Of a stretch of DNA of 64,000 nucleotides, positions 38,412 through 48,134 are shown in pieces; the stretch's first letter is position 1, and the number at the start of each line of letters is the position of its first letter. This stretch comes from Loigolactobacillus binensis. Its GTDB lineage: Bacteria; Bacillota; Bacilli; Lactobacillales; Lactobacillaceae. The notes beneath the pieces were generated by a model, which saw nothing but the letters and a program-made list of their open reading frames with translations, was not told the DNA's origin and made no database searches. The stretch lies in the NCBI RefSeq assembly GCF_005405165.1, contig NZ_BJDN01000010.1:23547-87546 (forward strand). The letters run 5' to 3'. The translations under genes were made by a program, and so were the position numbers.

Positions 38412-39864
38412 AGCAGCAGAAATCAAAAAAGTATTAACGCAACGCTTTGGGTACACCGCCTTTAAACCCGGTCAAAGCGAAGTCATCCGCGCTGTTTTAG
38501 CCGGCCAAGATACCTTTGCTATTTTGCCGACGGGGACTGGTAAATCACTTTGTTATCAGCTGCCAGGGTATTTATTAACGGGTCAAGTAGTGGTGATATC
38601 GCCATTACTTTCGTTAATGCAGGATCAGGTTGCCCAATTACATTATTTAGGTGAAAAGCGGGTATTGGCGTTGGCCTCGGCTTTAGATCCAGCAACTCGT
38701 CGGGCTAGTTTGGCCCGCTTTGCACAGTATAAATTTGTTTTTTTGTCACCAGAAATGGCCAACCAACCACAGATCCGCCAAAAGTTACAGCGCACACAAG
38801 TTGCTTTATTGGTTGTGGATGAGGCGCATTGTATTTCCCAATGGGGCGTTGATTTTCGACCGGATTATTTGGTCTTAAAAGCATTGCGGGCAGCAATTGC
38901 GCCACAGGCGACCTTGGCCTTGACTGCTACTGCCACTAAACGGGTTCAGGCAGATATTTTAGCTAAATTAGGGTTAACCCCCACCACAACTAAGCAGATC
39001 ATTCACTCGGTTGATCGGCGCAATATTTATTTAGCCAGCGAACAGGTTAGCGATGAAATCGAAAAAAAGCAACGATTAGTGGCTTGGTGTCAGCAATTAA
39101 AACGACCAGGGATCATTTATTTTTCCAGTCGCCAAAAAACTGAAGAAATCACCGCTTTATTGCAGAAAAAAGTAACTGCTCGGGTTGCCTTCTATCATGG
39201 CGGTATGACCAGCCAGGATCGTTTTGCCGTGCAGCAGCAATTTATGCACGGTAAGTTGGCCTTGATCTGTGCAACTAATGCGTTTGGCATGGGGATCAAC
39301 AAAGCCGATGTTCGCTTTGTGATTCACTATCATCTGCCTAGTAGTCTGGAAAGCTATCTGCAAGAAATTGGGCGAGCCGGCCGTGATGGTCAGGCTAGCA
39401 TTGCAATCACACTTTATGAGGAACGCGACTTTCAACTACAGGCTAATTTAGCGACTAATACGTTGCCGGATGCGGCGTTGATTAAACAATATTTTGCTCA
39501 TCCCCAAAAGTTTTCGTTGGCCGCAATTCCAGAAATTGACTTACTGCGTTTTTATCTGCAACATCACCAAGACGAAACAACGGTGCAACATTTATTTGCT
39601 AAACGGCGAGCTGAAAAACTAGCGGCACTACGCAGTATGTTAGCCTTCTTACAGACGCCTGGGTGTAAGCGTCAGTTTATTTTGGATTATTTTGCAGATC
39701 CTACAACGATCATTCATGATGAAACTTGCTGTGATGCCACCCAACCACCACAGCTAGCCACTTTAGGTTTACAGCGAGCAGCGGATGAATCAGAAATAAA
39801 GGTGGGTGTTGCGAGCTGGCGGGCACGCTTAGCTGCTATTTTTGCACCAACGACAATGCTTTAA
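38404..39864 (+). CDS. recQ: ATP-dependent DNA helicase RecQ (short form)
   Basis: 3'-5' superfamily 2 helicase for recombination repair. Walker A LPTGTGKSLCYQLP (about 42-55), Walker B/DEAH VVDEAHCISQWG, motif VI EIGRAGRDGQ are clear, then a degraded zinc-binding module (CKRQF ... CCDA). At 486 aa it lacks the RQC winged helix and HRDC domains of long RecQ. The adjacent YpbB-like protein may supply an equivalent domain. ATG at 38404 follows GGAGGAAG; the longer frame from 38365 is inside the upstream gene. Confidence 0.93.
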   Translation: MVEAAEIKKVLTQRFGYTAFKPGQSEVIRAVLAGQDTFAILPTGTGKSLCYQLPGYLLTGQVVVISPLLSLMQDQVAQLHYLGEKRVLALASALDPATRRASLARFAQYKFVFLSPEMANQPQIRQKLQRTQVALLVVDEAHCISQWGVDFRPDYLVLKALRAAIAPQATLALTATATKRVQADILAKLGLTPTTTKQIIHSVDRRNIYLASEQVSDEIEKKQRLVAWCQQLKRPGIIYFSSRQKTEEITALLQKKVTARVAFYHGGMTSQDRFAVQQQFMHGKLALICATNAFGMGINKADVRFVIHYHLPSSLESYLQEIGRAGRDGQASIAITLYEERDFQLQANLATNTLPDAALIKQYFAHPQKFSLAAIPEIDLLRFYLQHHQDETTVQHLFAKRRAEKLAALRSMLAFLQTPGCKRQFILDYFADPTTIIHDETCCDATQPPQLATLGLQRAADESEIKVGVASWRARLAAIFAPTTML

Positions 39865-39894
39865 ACGAATCTTAAAGAATTTTAAATAAGATTA

Positions 39895-39903
39895 TGTTAC
39901 AAT
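39895..39903 (+). promoter_or_regulatory. Extended -10 promoter of the LysM gene
   Basis: TGTTACAAT at 39895-39903, about 110 bases before the ATG at 40012. Confidence 0.5.
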
Positions 39904-40011
39904 ATTTGCTGAAGGTTTGGCAGGAAGACTATTGTTAATTGCTCACATGCTAGTACTCACTGGCTTATTTCCTGTTAAACAATGACGCTTGGTGAGCAAG
40001 AAGGAGCATCG

Positions 40012-40620
40012 ATGAGTAAACGAGATCAAAAACTAAATGATGAGAAACCCTGGGACGCTCATTTTGAGGATGACCGCGATGACAAAGGTAATTTGTCGCG
40101 GGCAGCAACCCATCGTAAAGATAAAAGTAATGCATTATTCGTTACGATTTTAACGATTGCACTATTGGTTTTGGCGGCCTTGCCAGTAGGTGCCTGGACG
40201 ATCTGGCAGAATCAGATGAACCGGCCAGTTGCTACTGAAAGTTCAGTTTCTAGTAGCAGTAGCGCTAAGGAATCGGTGGCGGCTAAGAAGACAACTAAGA
40301 CGTCAGCAAAGGCCAAACATACTACTAGTAAGCAGACCAGTGATACAGCAGCTAATACCTCTAGTACGGCTGAAACTAGCAGCAGTGTTGTGGCTACAAG
40401 TTCGAGTACGGCCGCTTCATCGAGTACCGCTGCTTCATCGTCGAGTGCGGCTAGCAGTAGTTCTAGTAGTGCGAATGCAACCTATGTAACGGTAACTCAG
40501 GGGCAAGGAGTTTATCGAATCGCAGCTAATAATGGACTGACTGTAGCGGAATTATTACAATTAAATGGAATTTCCAGTACGAGTACGATCACCGCAGGAC
40601 AGAAGTTACGTGTTAAATAA
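40012..40620 (+). CDS. Membrane-anchored LysM-domain protein
   Basis: 202-residue cell-envelope protein. A charged cytoplasmic N-terminus (1-40) is followed by one transmembrane segment (41-63), a Ser/Thr/Ala-rich low-complexity linker (about 72-155), and a single LysM domain (about 158-202), which binds peptidoglycan N-acetylglucosamine. It matches the LysM proteins found between recQ and cmk in lactobacilli. ATG at 40012 after AAGGAG; the ATG at 39982 has none. No catalytic domain, so probably structural or a peptidoglycan tether. Confidence 0.88.
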   Translation: MSKRDQKLNDEKPWDAHFEDDRDDKGNLSRAATHRKDKSNALFVTILTIALLVLAALPVGAWTIWQNQMNRPVATESSVSSSSSAKESVAAKKTTKTSAKAKHTTSKQTSDTAANTSSTAETSSSVVATSSSTAASSSTAASSSSAASSSSSSANATYVTVTQGQGVYRIAANNGLTVAELLQLNGISSTSTITAGQKLRVK

Positions 40621-40635
40621 TTAATTTGGTCATCA

Positions 40636-40671
40636 CGAGATTGGGGCTTGGGCCACGATCTCGATTTTTTT
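40636..40671 (+). terminator. Terminator after the LysM gene
   Basis: CGAGAT (40636-40641) with ATCTCG (40658-40663), 16-base loop with extra pairing, then TTTTTTT. Confidence 0.7.
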
Positions 40672-40689
40672 GAATAAGGGGTTTAGGTA

Positions 40690-41376
40690 ATGACATTAGG
40701 TGTACAAATTGCGATTGATGGGCCTGCATCAGCAGGTAAAAGTACCGTGGCCAAGTTGGTGGCTAAGCAGCTACGCTATACATATTGTGATACTGGTGCA
40801 ATGTACCGTGCACTAACCTTAGCGGCAATGTGCCAAAAAGTTACGTTAAATGATGAAGCGGCCGTTTTACGGGTGTTAAAGCAAATTACGATCAGCTTTA
40901 AGCCTGGGGAACCTGAACAGCAAGTCTTTATTGATCAGCAGGAAGTGACAGAAGCAATTCGGCAACCTGACGTGACTAATAATGTTTCGACAGTTGCTGC
41001 ATTGGCAGGTGTTCGGCGCCAACTTGTTCAGCATCAGCAAGCAATCGCGGCCAAGGGAAACATTGTGATGGATGGGCGCGATATTGGTACAGCTGTTTTA
41101 CCGCAAGCGGCGGTTAAAATTTTCTTAGTGGCTAGCGTGGCGGAACGAGCGCAACGTCGTTATACAGAGAACCTGCGCAAGGGAATTAATACGCCTTTAG
41201 CGGTTTTGCAGACAGAAATTGAAGTTCGCGATAAAAAAGATTCGACTCGCGCAATTTCGCCATTGACCCAGGCAAAAGATGCTGTATTGGTCGATACGAC
41301 AGCGTTATCAATCGAACAAGTGGTTGCGAAAATCATCACAATTGTGGCCGAAAAGCAGAAAGATCAGAATAAATAA
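40690..41376 (+). CDS. cmk: Cytidylate kinase
   Basis: Phosphorylates CMP and dCMP to diphosphates. P-loop GPASAGKSTVAK (about 11-22), the CMP-binding YCDTGAMYRALTLA and MDGRDIGTAVLP motifs are standard, followed by a lid region with RRYTENLRKG. Length 228 aa. ATG after TTTAGG. Upstream of rpsA as in many bacteria (cmk-rpsA). Confidence 0.97.
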   Translation: MTLGVQIAIDGPASAGKSTVAKLVAKQLRYTYCDTGAMYRALTLAAMCQKVTLNDEAAVLRVLKQITISFKPGEPEQQVFIDQQEVTEAIRQPDVTNNVSTVAALAGVRRQLVQHQQAIAAKGNIVMDGRDIGTAVLPQAAVKIFLVASVAERAQRRYTENLRKGINTPLAVLQTEIEVRDKKDSTRAISPLTQAKDAVLVDTTALSIEQVVAKIITIVAEKQKDQNK

Positions 41377-41453
41377 CAGCTTTTTGTGGCAATTCAAGCC
41401 ATTTTACTATAAAATAGATAATGTAGTTTCAAGCTGTTAAGGAGGATTTTGGC

Positions 41454-42704
41454 ATGGACGAAGATAATACAAACCAAGTTGAAAATAAAAATGCCATGGC
41501 GGACGCTTTAAATAGCGTTCACGATGTAAAAGTCGGTGACATTGTGAAAGGTGAAATCTTGGCGATCGACGATGATAAGCAATTAATCGTTGGGATCCAA
41601 GGTACTGGTGTTGAAGGGGTTGTTCCCGTCAAGGAATTAGCTAGCCAACCGGTTGCTGATATCAATGAAGTTGCTAAGGTCGGGGATGTTCTTGATCTTG
41701 TTGTAATTTCGACAATTGGCAAAGATAAGGAGAATGGTAGCTACTTACTTTCGAAACGGCGCCTTGAAGCCCGCAAAGTTTGGTCCGAAATTCAGGACAA
41801 ATTTAATGCTGGCGAAAACATCACTGCACCAGTTACCGAAGTTGTTAAAGGTGGCTTGGTCGTTGATGCTGGCGTTCGTGGCTTTATCCCGGCATCAATG
41901 ATTCAAGATCATTTTGTTGATGACTTAAATGCTTATAAAGGTAAAGAATTAGAATTAAAGATCATTGAAATTGAACCAAGCGAAAATCGTTTGATTTTAT
42001 CACACCGTGCAATCGTTGAAGCTGCTAAGGCTGAACAACGTGAACAAGTTTTGGCAACACTTAAGGCTGGCGATACAGTTGAAGGTACGGTTGCTCGTTT
42101 GACTTCATTCGGTGCTTTCGTTGATCTTGGTGGTATTGATGGGTTAGTCCACGTTTCAGAGATTTCATTTGAACGGGTCGAAAAACCATCTGATGTTTTA
42201 AAGGTTGGTCAAAAAGTAACGGTTAAGGTTTTATCTGTTGATGCTGATCGCGAACGGATCTCATTGTCGATCAAAGCGACTTTGCCAGAACCATGGACCG
42301 GTATTGAAGAAAAAGCACCAGCTGGTAGCGTTTTGGAAGGTACAGTTAAACGTTTAACTACATTTGGCGCCTTTGTTGAAGTTTTCCCTGGTGTTGAAGG
42401 GTTAGTGCATATTTCGCAGATTTCCCATCAACATATTGCAACTCCGAATGAAGTTCTTTCGGAAGGTGAAGACGTTAAGGTCAAAGTCCTTGAAGTCAAT
42501 CCAGACGCGCATCGTTTGGCTTTGTCGATCAAAGCTTTGACACCAAAGCCATCTAGCGAAGAAAACCATTCAGCACCAAAGGCTGAAACTAATCATTATC
42601 AAGATAACAATTCTAGTTACCAAGATAACGATGATGGTGGCTTCACCTTAGGCGACTTGATCGGTGACGAATTAAAACACAGCACTGATAACGATCAAAA
42701 GTAG
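41454..42704 (+). CDS. rpsA: 30S ribosomal protein S1 homologue
   Basis: RNA-binding protein with four S1 domains (about 25-95, 112-178, 195-265 and 282-350); domains 3 and 4 are the most typical, with [28 protein letters not shown] and its close copy in domain four. A polar, Asn/Asp-rich C-terminal tail follows. 416 aa is normal for Firmicute S1, which is shorter than in Gram-negatives. ATG after AAGGAGG. Codon usage is that of a highly expressed gene. Own promoter: possibly ACTATAAAATAG region near 41405-41416. Confidence 0.95.
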   Translation: MDEDNTNQVENKNAMADALNSVHDVKVGDIVKGEILAIDDDKQLIVGIQGTGVEGVVPVKELASQPVADINEVAKVGDVLDLVVISTIGKDKENGSYLLSKRRLEARKVWSEIQDKFNAGENITAPVTEVVKGGLVVDAGVRGFIPASMIQDHFVDDLNAYKGKELELKIIEIEPSENRLILSHRAIVEAAKAEQREQVLATLKAGDTVEGTVARLTSFGAFVDLGGIDGLVHVSEISFERVEKPSDVLKVGQKVTVKVLSVDADRERISLSIKATLPEPWTGIEEKAPAGSVLEGTVKRLTTFGAFVEVFPGVEGLVHISQISHQHIATPNEVLSEGEDVKVKVLEVNPDAHRLALSIKALTPKPSSEENHSAPKAETNHYQDNNSSYQDNDDGGFTLGDLIGDELKHSTDNDQK

Positions 42705-42725
42705 TTGATCACCGGTGCTAGGCGG

Positions 42726-42754
42726 AGAGATTGGCATTGGCCAATCTCTTTTTC
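42726..42754 (+). terminator. Terminator after rpsA
   Basis: 10-bp stem AGAGATTGGC (42726-42735) with GCCAATCTCT (42740-42749), 4-base loop, then TTTTT. Confidence 0.9.
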
Positions 42755-42884
42755 TATGCTTCCAAGAAGCATGTAAAACCTTAACGGTGTCCTTTTACCG
42801 TAATTTATGCTATGATCAAGGAATTGCAGATTTAAGGGCATAAATAGAAGCAAACTGGAAATTATTTAGAAAGTAGGCGATAGA

Positions 42885-44195
42885 ATGGCAAAACCAGTCG
42901 TTGCCATTGTTGGTCGGCCCAACGTAGGTAAATCAACTGTTTTTAATCGAATTGCCGGGCAACGCGTTTCAATCGTTGATGATGCCCCTGGGGTAACCCG
43001 GGATCGTATTTATACTTCGGCTGAATGGCTCGGTCACGAATTTAATTTGATCGACACCGGGGGAATTGATATTGAAGATCAGCCCTTTGTTGAACAGATC
43101 AAAGAACAAGCAGAAATTGCGATTGCAGAAGCGGACGTGATTGTTTTCGTCACTAGTGTTCGTGAGGGCGTTACCGATGCGGATGAAAACGTGGCCCGGA
43201 TTCTTTATCGTTCTGATAAGCCAGTTGTTTTGGCAGTTAATAAAGTCGATAATCAAGAACTACGGCAAGATATTTATGACTATTATGCATTAGGGTTTGA
43301 TGAACCAATTGGTGTTTCGGGGGTTCACGGAATCGGCGTTGGTGATCTATTAGATGCGATCATCAAGCATTTTCCGACTGATATTGAACCTGAAGATGAA
43401 AGCCGAATTCGTTTTAGTCTGATTGGTCGGCCTAATGTTGGTAAATCATCGCTGGTTAACGCCATTTTAGGTGAAAATCGGGTGATTGTCTCTAGCGTTG
43501 CCGGAACGACACGTGATGCGATTGATACGCGCTTTGCGGCTGCTAATGGGACTGAGTTTAATATGATCGACACAGCTGGGTTGCGTAAACGCGGTAAGGC
43601 CTATGAAAACGCAGAAAAATATAGTGTCTTACGGGCTATGTCAGCGATCGACCGCTCTGACGTTGTTTTAGTGATCTTAAATGCTGAAGAGGGTATTCGC
43701 GAACAAGATAAAAAAATTGCTGGCTATGCCCATGAGGCCGGCCGCGGCATTATCATTGTAGTCAATAAATGGGATACGTTGAAAAAAGATAATCATTCGT
43801 TGAATAACTTTGAACAAGCGATTCGGGCCAACTTCGCTTATTTGGATTACGCACCGATCGTCTTTGTTTCGGCTAAAACCAAACAGCGACTCAGTCAATT
43901 ACCTGCAATGATCGAAAAGGTTAGCGCAAATCAAAGTCGACGGATCCCTTCAGCTACCTTAAATGATGTTTTATTAGATGCGATTGCAACTAACCCAACA
44001 CCATCTTCCAATGGGAAACGACTACGAATTTACTATACAACCCAAGTTGCCGTCAAGCCACCGACATTTATTGTTTTCGTTAATGATCCGGATCTGATGC
44101 ATTTTTCGTATGAACGTTTTTTAGAAAATCAACTGCGGAATGCTTTTGAATTTTCAGGAACTCCGATCCATATCATTGTACGGCGACGGAAGTAG
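42885..44195 (+). CDS. der: GTPase Der (EngA)
   Basis: Essential double GTPase for 50S subunit assembly. Two G domains, each with GRPNVGKS (about residues 9-16 and near 183) and DTGG/DTAG motifs, followed by a KH-like C-terminal domain ending [16 protein letters not shown]. 436 aa is standard. ATG after AGTAGGCG. 130 bases before the leader of hup; no terminator is seen between them. Confidence 0.98.
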   Translation: MAKPVVAIVGRPNVGKSTVFNRIAGQRVSIVDDAPGVTRDRIYTSAEWLGHEFNLIDTGGIDIEDQPFVEQIKEQAEIAIAEADVIVFVTSVREGVTDADENVARILYRSDKPVVLAVNKVDNQELRQDIYDYYALGFDEPIGVSGVHGIGVGDLLDAIIKHFPTDIEPEDESRIRFSLIGRPNVGKSSLVNAILGENRVIVSSVAGTTRDAIDTRFAAANGTEFNMIDTAGLRKRGKAYENAEKYSVLRAMSAIDRSDVVLVILNAEEGIREQDKKIAGYAHEAGRGIIIVVNKWDTLKKDNHSLNNFEQAIRANFAYLDYAPIVFVSAKTKQRLSQLPAMIEKVSANQSRRIPSATLNDVLLDAIATNPTPSSNGKRLRIYYTTQVAVKPPTFIVFVNDPDLMHFSYERFLENQLRNAFEFSGTPIHIIVRRRK

Positions 44196-44311
44196 CGTAA
44201 AGCTTGTTCTGTCAATAAAAACATCGATTTATGAAGAGAATTCTCATATTTGCCGGTTTTTATGGAAAAAGCGCTTAAAAATGTGAAAAAACCTTGCTAT
44301 CAAGGCGTTCC

Positions 44312-44355
44312 TATGATATCTTTGATTCAGAAATGATGACGTTGTTCATTATTTC
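44312..44355 (+). promoter_or_regulatory. hup leader: probable promoter and 5' hairpin
   Basis: TATGAT at 44312-44317 is a candidate -10 without a clear -35. A 10-bp hairpin follows, GAAATGATGA (44330-44339) with TCATTATTTC (44346-44355), which would lie at the very 5' end of the transcript and could stabilise it. Confidence 0.4.
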
Positions 44356-44427
44356 AGAACTGCTTGATGCAGTACTCATTTTATTTTAGACATCTGTCTA
44401 ATTGTTGCTCAGGAGGTGACATTCACT

Positions 44428-44703
44428 ATGGCAAACAAAGCTGAATTAATCGAAAACGTCGCTAGCCAAACTGGTTTGACTAAAAAAGATGCAACTGCTG
44501 CTGTTGATGCTGTCTTTGGTTCGATCCAAGATACATTAGCAAAAGGCGAAAAGGTTCAATTGATTGGTTTTGGTAACTTTGAAGTTCGTGACCGTGCTGC
44601 TCGTAAGGGCCGTAACCCACAAACTGGTGCTGAAATTGAAATTCCAGCCAGCAAAGTACCTGCATTCAAACCTGGTAAAGCATTAAAAGATGCAGTTAAA
44701 TAA
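44428..44703 (+). CDS. hup: DNA-binding protein HU
   Basis: Nucleoid-associated protein that bends DNA as a dimer. 91 residues, [17 protein letters not shown] start, [20 protein letters not shown] beta arm, and [11 protein letters not shown] end. The ATG at 44428 lies eight bases after a perfect AGGAGGTGA; the in-frame GTG at 44416 is part of that ribosome binding site. Strong codon bias. Monocistronic with its own terminator. Confidence 0.98.
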   Translation: MANKAELIENVASQTGLTKKDATAAVDAVFGSIQDTLAKGEKVQLIGFGNFEVRDRAARKGRNPQTGAEIEIPASKVPAFKPGKALKDAVK

Positions 44704-44715
44704 AGTAATAAAATG

Positions 44716-44742
44716 AACTAGCAATTTTGGTTGCTAGTTTTT
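44716..44742 (+). terminator. Terminator after hup
   Basis: AACTAGCAA (44716-44724) with TTGCTAGTT (44731-44739), six-base loop, then TTTTTTT. Confidence 0.9.
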
Positions 44743-45088
44743 TTGTAGGTAAGTGTAACTACATTTGACACATGAACCCAAGCTTTTGCCGCAAGTAAAA
44801 TTCAAAAAAATAAGCGATCAGGACTTTTGTCCTGGTCGCTTATTTTAGTTGCTGATTAGGTTTTCGCAGGCAGCGCCTTCATAAAGTCTTCAAGTTTTAG
44901 CAAAAAAATAGTCGTACATTAAATTTAAGCTTAGTTTAGATAAAAAGTTAGCGCTTACGGATAAGCCTATCTTGTAACTGCAGGTCAAACAGAATCTAGA
45001 TTCTTTATGCTCGGCCGTGCGCGCTTGTTATGGTTGGTATAGCTTATCAAAAAACGGGACGCTTCATTAAGCGCAGAAAGGAGTTAAA
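44743..45088. other. Gene-free stretch between hup and the Mga-like gene
   Basis: Apart from the hup terminator it holds a second, orphan hairpin (44808-44845), a cre-like AGTTAGCGCTTACG (44946-44959), and nested inverted repeats GCGCTTA/TAAGCGC (44951-44957, 45068-45074) and GATAAGC/GCTTATC (44960-44966, 45042-45048). No ORF of note and no confident promoter were seen. Confidence 0.5.
44808..44848. terminator. Orphan terminator-like hairpin
   Basis: 17-bp stem, AAATAAGCGATCAGGAC (44808-44824) with 44829-44845, TTTT loop, A run before and TTTT after. It is symmetric; no gene ends at it, since hup has its own terminator 70 bases upstream. Confidence 0.8.
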
Positions 45089-46585
45089 ATGTTTAAAGCG
45101 GATTTGCTTGATAAGCCTGATCGCTTATTGGTGTTATTGTTAGAAGACCTTTATTTGGCCGATGGGGCAATTAGTAAGCAAAAGTTAAGCCAGGATCTGG
45201 AAATTTCTTTATCATCGCTGAATCGTTACATTTTACAATTAAAGCAGCTTTTAGCACCGCAAATTAAGCGTGGACTAATTAAATTAAATATACATTCTCA
45301 GCAACTTGATCTGAAATTAATTGGTCAGATCACGTTAGATGAATTATATTGTGATCAGGCGCTGCGTAACGCAATTAATTATCAAATACTCCTACTGCTC
45401 TATCGTAAAGGTAAAGTTACTTTAGCAGAGTTTAGCCGTGAATTGGCGATTAGTGAGGCGTCATTTTATCGTCACGTCAAGCAATTGAATCTCTTACTGA
45501 CGGAATTTAATTTGGTTATCAAACAGGGAGTACTGTGTGGTACTGAACTGCAGATACGCTATTTTTATTATCAATTATTTAGCTTGCTTCCGCTGACGAC
45601 CACCAAAACAAATATTTTACATGAGCAATATATTCAGCTTTTAGAAGAGCGCTTTGCTTATCAATTCAACACAGTGGCGGCAGCGCGAATCAAATTGTGG
45701 ATCACGATTTCATTACAGCGTCAATTGACCACTTTGCGGCCGGATCGCCGTTTGCCAGCAGCAATAACTGAATTAAGCCGTAACAATGTTCTGTTCGATC
45801 AAATGAGTGCTAATTATCGTCAGTTATTCGGTCAAATGGATAATGCCGCGGCAGTCTTTGAGACCAAAGCGTTGTTCGCCATGTTGATCAGTATGACGGT
45901 TTTTAATAGTCAGGCGGCCTTGGTATGGGAGTTTGCCGATATTTATACGCATAACGATACAGAGTTGAGTCAATTATTACTGGCCTTTAACCAGTCCGTT
46001 TGCCAAAGCTTGGCGATTCAGCCGGAGCGTTGGTCGTTTAGCTTTTCCAAGCTACTATTTGATACGTTAACTCGGCCGTATCTTTTTACTGGGGAATTAA
46101 ATAAATTTACGCTTAAGCAGACCGCTTATTATCGCACATTTTATTTTACCCATGAAATACAGCAATCAGTGCAACGGCTTTTGCAGCATTTAAAAAATGC
46201 CTCATGTGTCAAGCTGCGACAGCTGGTCCTTAAAAATGAGGCCTATTTTCGGCGTTGCTTATTATTAGTCATTACTGAATTTGCTGGGCAACAAACACAA
46301 GAGATCACGATTGGCATTGAAACGGATTTGACCGATGCGCTAGTGCATCTAGTGGTCAATAAGCTCCAACAGCAAATGGCGGGTCAGGTGTTAATTGAGG
46401 TGACCGTTTATCAACCAGGCCATGATTATGATTTAGTGCTGACCAATCGACGGGTAACCGCAGTCGCGTCGGGACAGCCACTTTATCATTTCGCTGATCT
46501 TGGTAGTTGGCGTGACTTTCAGAATATAAAAAATATTATTATCAGAATAGGTCATAAAAAAACAAATCTAACGAAATTTAATTAG
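45089..46585 (+). CDS. Mga-like helix-turn-helix regulator
   Basis: 498-residue regulator resembling Mga/AtxA-type PRD-containing virulence regulators. Two N-terminal helix-turn-helix segments are visible, KQKLSQDLEISLSSLNRYI (about 27-45) and the Mga-type LAEFSRELAISEASFYRHV (about 112-130); the remaining ~350 residues are helical and PRD-like, without obvious conserved His. Ends in a strong terminator. ATG after AAAGGAG. It lies directly before a WxL/DUF916 surface cluster in the same direction, so it probably controls that cluster; the exact target is inference. Confidence 0.82.
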   Translation: MFKADLLDKPDRLLVLLLEDLYLADGAISKQKLSQDLEISLSSLNRYILQLKQLLAPQIKRGLIKLNIHSQQLDLKLIGQITLDELYCDQALRNAINYQILLLLYRKGKVTLAEFSRELAISEASFYRHVKQLNLLLTEFNLVIKQGVLCGTELQIRYFYYQLFSLLPLTTTKTNILHEQYIQLLEERFAYQFNTVAAARIKLWITISLQRQLTTLRPDRRLPAAITELSRNNVLFDQMSANYRQLFGQMDNAAAVFETKALFAMLISMTVFNSQAALVWEFADIYTHNDTELSQLLLAFNQSVCQSLAIQPERWSFSFSKLLFDTLTRPYLFTGELNKFTLKQTAYYRTFYFTHEIQQSVQRLLQHLKNASCVKLRQLVLKNEAYFRRCLLLVITEFAGQQTQEITIGIETDLTDALVHLVVNKLQQQMAGQVLIEVTVYQPGHDYDLVLTNRRVTAVASGQPLYHFADLGSWRDFQNIKNIIIRIGHKKTNLTKFN

Positions 46586-46587
46586 TG

Positions 46588-46637
46588 AAAATAGCACTAA
46601 ATCAGTATATAGGCGACTGATTTAGTGCTATTTTTTT
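46588..46637 (+). terminator. Terminator after the Mga-like gene
   Basis: 18-bp stem (46589-46606 with 46616-46633), nine-base loop, seven T residues. It separates the regulator from the surface operon. Confidence 0.92.
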
Positions 46638-46712
46638 GTCTAATTAATCATTAATAGAATTATTTTCTATCAATTTTGATATAATAATTGCTATTTTTGA
46701 TAAGGTTATTTG

Positions 46713-46718
46713 TTGACA
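46713..46718 (+). promoter_or_regulatory. Possible -35 of the WxL operon
   Basis: A consensus TTGACA lies 46 bases before the first WxL gene, but no good -10 follows at 16-18 bases. An activator-dependent promoter would look like this; the evidence is thin. Confidence 0.35.
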
Positions 46719-46764
46719 TCGGTTACAATAAGTTTGTAGGAAAATAGTTGTGGGAGGTGAACTT

Positions 46765-48120
46765 ATGGGCAAAAGGATGTGGCGCCGCAGTTTAAGCTTG
46801 TTGGCCGTACTAAGCGTGTTTTTAGGTATTGTGCTTAGTTCAGCCCGTGCGGCGGCCACAACACAATCGGTAATCACCCTTAGCGGCATCGACCAAATGC
46901 AAGTTGGCGAAAGCAAAACACTTGTTATGACGTTAGTCAAACTGCCAGCAACAACAATTAAGCTGACTTTACCGGCTGGTTTAAAATTTGATGCGGCTAG
47001 TTTTGAACAGCAAACCGCTGCAACCCAGGAACAAATTAGTGTTCAAGAAGAACAGGGTAGCGTGCTGCTCACAACACATACAGTAACGACAGCAAAAATC
47101 AACCTACCGTTACTTGCGGTGAAAGCAGGTGATTATCGACTACAGGCGGTCACTAACACGTTTCAGTCCAATCAACAAGCAATCGCAGTAACGGCCGCAA
47201 ACGAGACAACTACGGCAGTTGCCGAGGCCACTACTACCAGTGATGACGGTACAACGACTAAGCAGGCAGATGCTACTGTTCCAACTGTGGCAAGTCCTGC
47301 TGTACAGGCGGCCTCAAGTATTGCCCTAAAGGTAGATCAAGCGGCGGGTAGTGGTATTGTGACTAATAATTATTATGGGGGTGACTATCAAGTCAGTGGA
47401 ACGGTTTGGGATAATACTAGTGAAACACTTTCCTTCTATGCAGTCATGACTAAAATCAGTGGTAATGGTGCTACCCCCGTTAAGGAACAATTATTAGGTA
47501 CGGTTAAAATGAGCAGTAATGTCACACAAAATTGGCAGTTTGCAATTCCGGATAGTTACCTGCCAGATGTCACCGTACAATCAGCAGGTTCGCTTTACCG
47601 TATGCGGATTGAGGCCCGACAAAGTACAACTAATTTTGGTAGTGGTAATTTTCAGTTAGCCTATATTCAAGGTAATCTGGGCATCACGGCACCAAGCACC
47701 ATCACGTTTGGCAATAATCTCAGTGTAAACGAAACTCAGCAATTAACCTATTTAGGAAAAATTGCGAGCGGTGATCAAGCGTTGACGGTTGTAGATACCC
47801 GCACGTTTCCGGCGAGTTCGACACTGAATGGTTGGCAACTCACGGTCAGCCTGGCCCAACAAATGACGGGTAACCGGACGGGGACGATCTTAACTAATAG
47901 CTTGCATTATTTGAATGATGGTACGGACTACACCTTATCTAGTGCGGCTAGTCCAGTAGCAAGTCTAGTAACTGCTACCCCAGGTAAAAATACGGCGGTC
48001 TCGGCTAATTGGAATGCGCAAAATGGCCTGGCCTTTGAGCCGACACCGGGACAGCCGCAAGCTGAGCAATATGGCGGCAGCGTCATTTGGAATCTGCAAG
48101 AAACGCCACCCAATAAGTGA
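46765..48120 (+). CDS. WxL-domain surface protein (CscB/C-like), 451 aa
   Basis: Secreted cell-wall protein. Signal peptide (about 1-29, RRSLSLLAVLSVFLGIVLSS then ARAAA), an N-terminal beta domain (32-140), a Thr-rich linker, and a C-terminal WxL domain with both motifs: W357-Q-L359 in GWQLTV and W442-N-L444 in IWNLQETP. WxL domains bind peptidoglycan non-covalently. The ATG at 46765 follows GGGAGGTG; the in-frame GTG at 46750 lies before that site. First gene of the four-gene csc-type cluster; the next start overlaps its ribosome site region. Confidence 0.88.
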   Translation: MGKRMWRRSLSLLAVLSVFLGIVLSSARAAATTQSVITLSGIDQMQVGESKTLVMTLVKLPATTIKLTLPAGLKFDAASFEQQTAATQEQISVQEEQGSVLLTTHTVTTAKINLPLLAVKAGDYRLQAVTNTFQSNQQAIAVTAANETTTAVAEATTTSDDGTTTKQADATVPTVASPAVQAASSIALKVDQAAGSGIVTNNYYGGDYQVSGTVWDNTSETLSFYAVMTKISGNGATPVKEQLLGTVKMSSNVTQNWQFAIPDSYLPDVTVQSAGSLYRMRIEARQSTTNFGSGNFQLAYIQGNLGITAPSTITFGNNLSVNETQQLTYLGKIASGDQALTVVDTRTFPASSTLNGWQLTVSLAQQMTGNRTGTILTNSLHYLNDGTDYTLSSAASPVASLVTATPGKNTAVSANWNAQNGLAFEPTPGQPQAEQYGGSVIWNLQETPPNK

Positions 48121-48134
48121 AAGGAGTGGCATCG

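Noticed and set aside
40229..40489. 86-codon frame within the LysM linker
   Set aside because: Alternate reading of the Ser/Thr-rich low-complexity region; no start signal.
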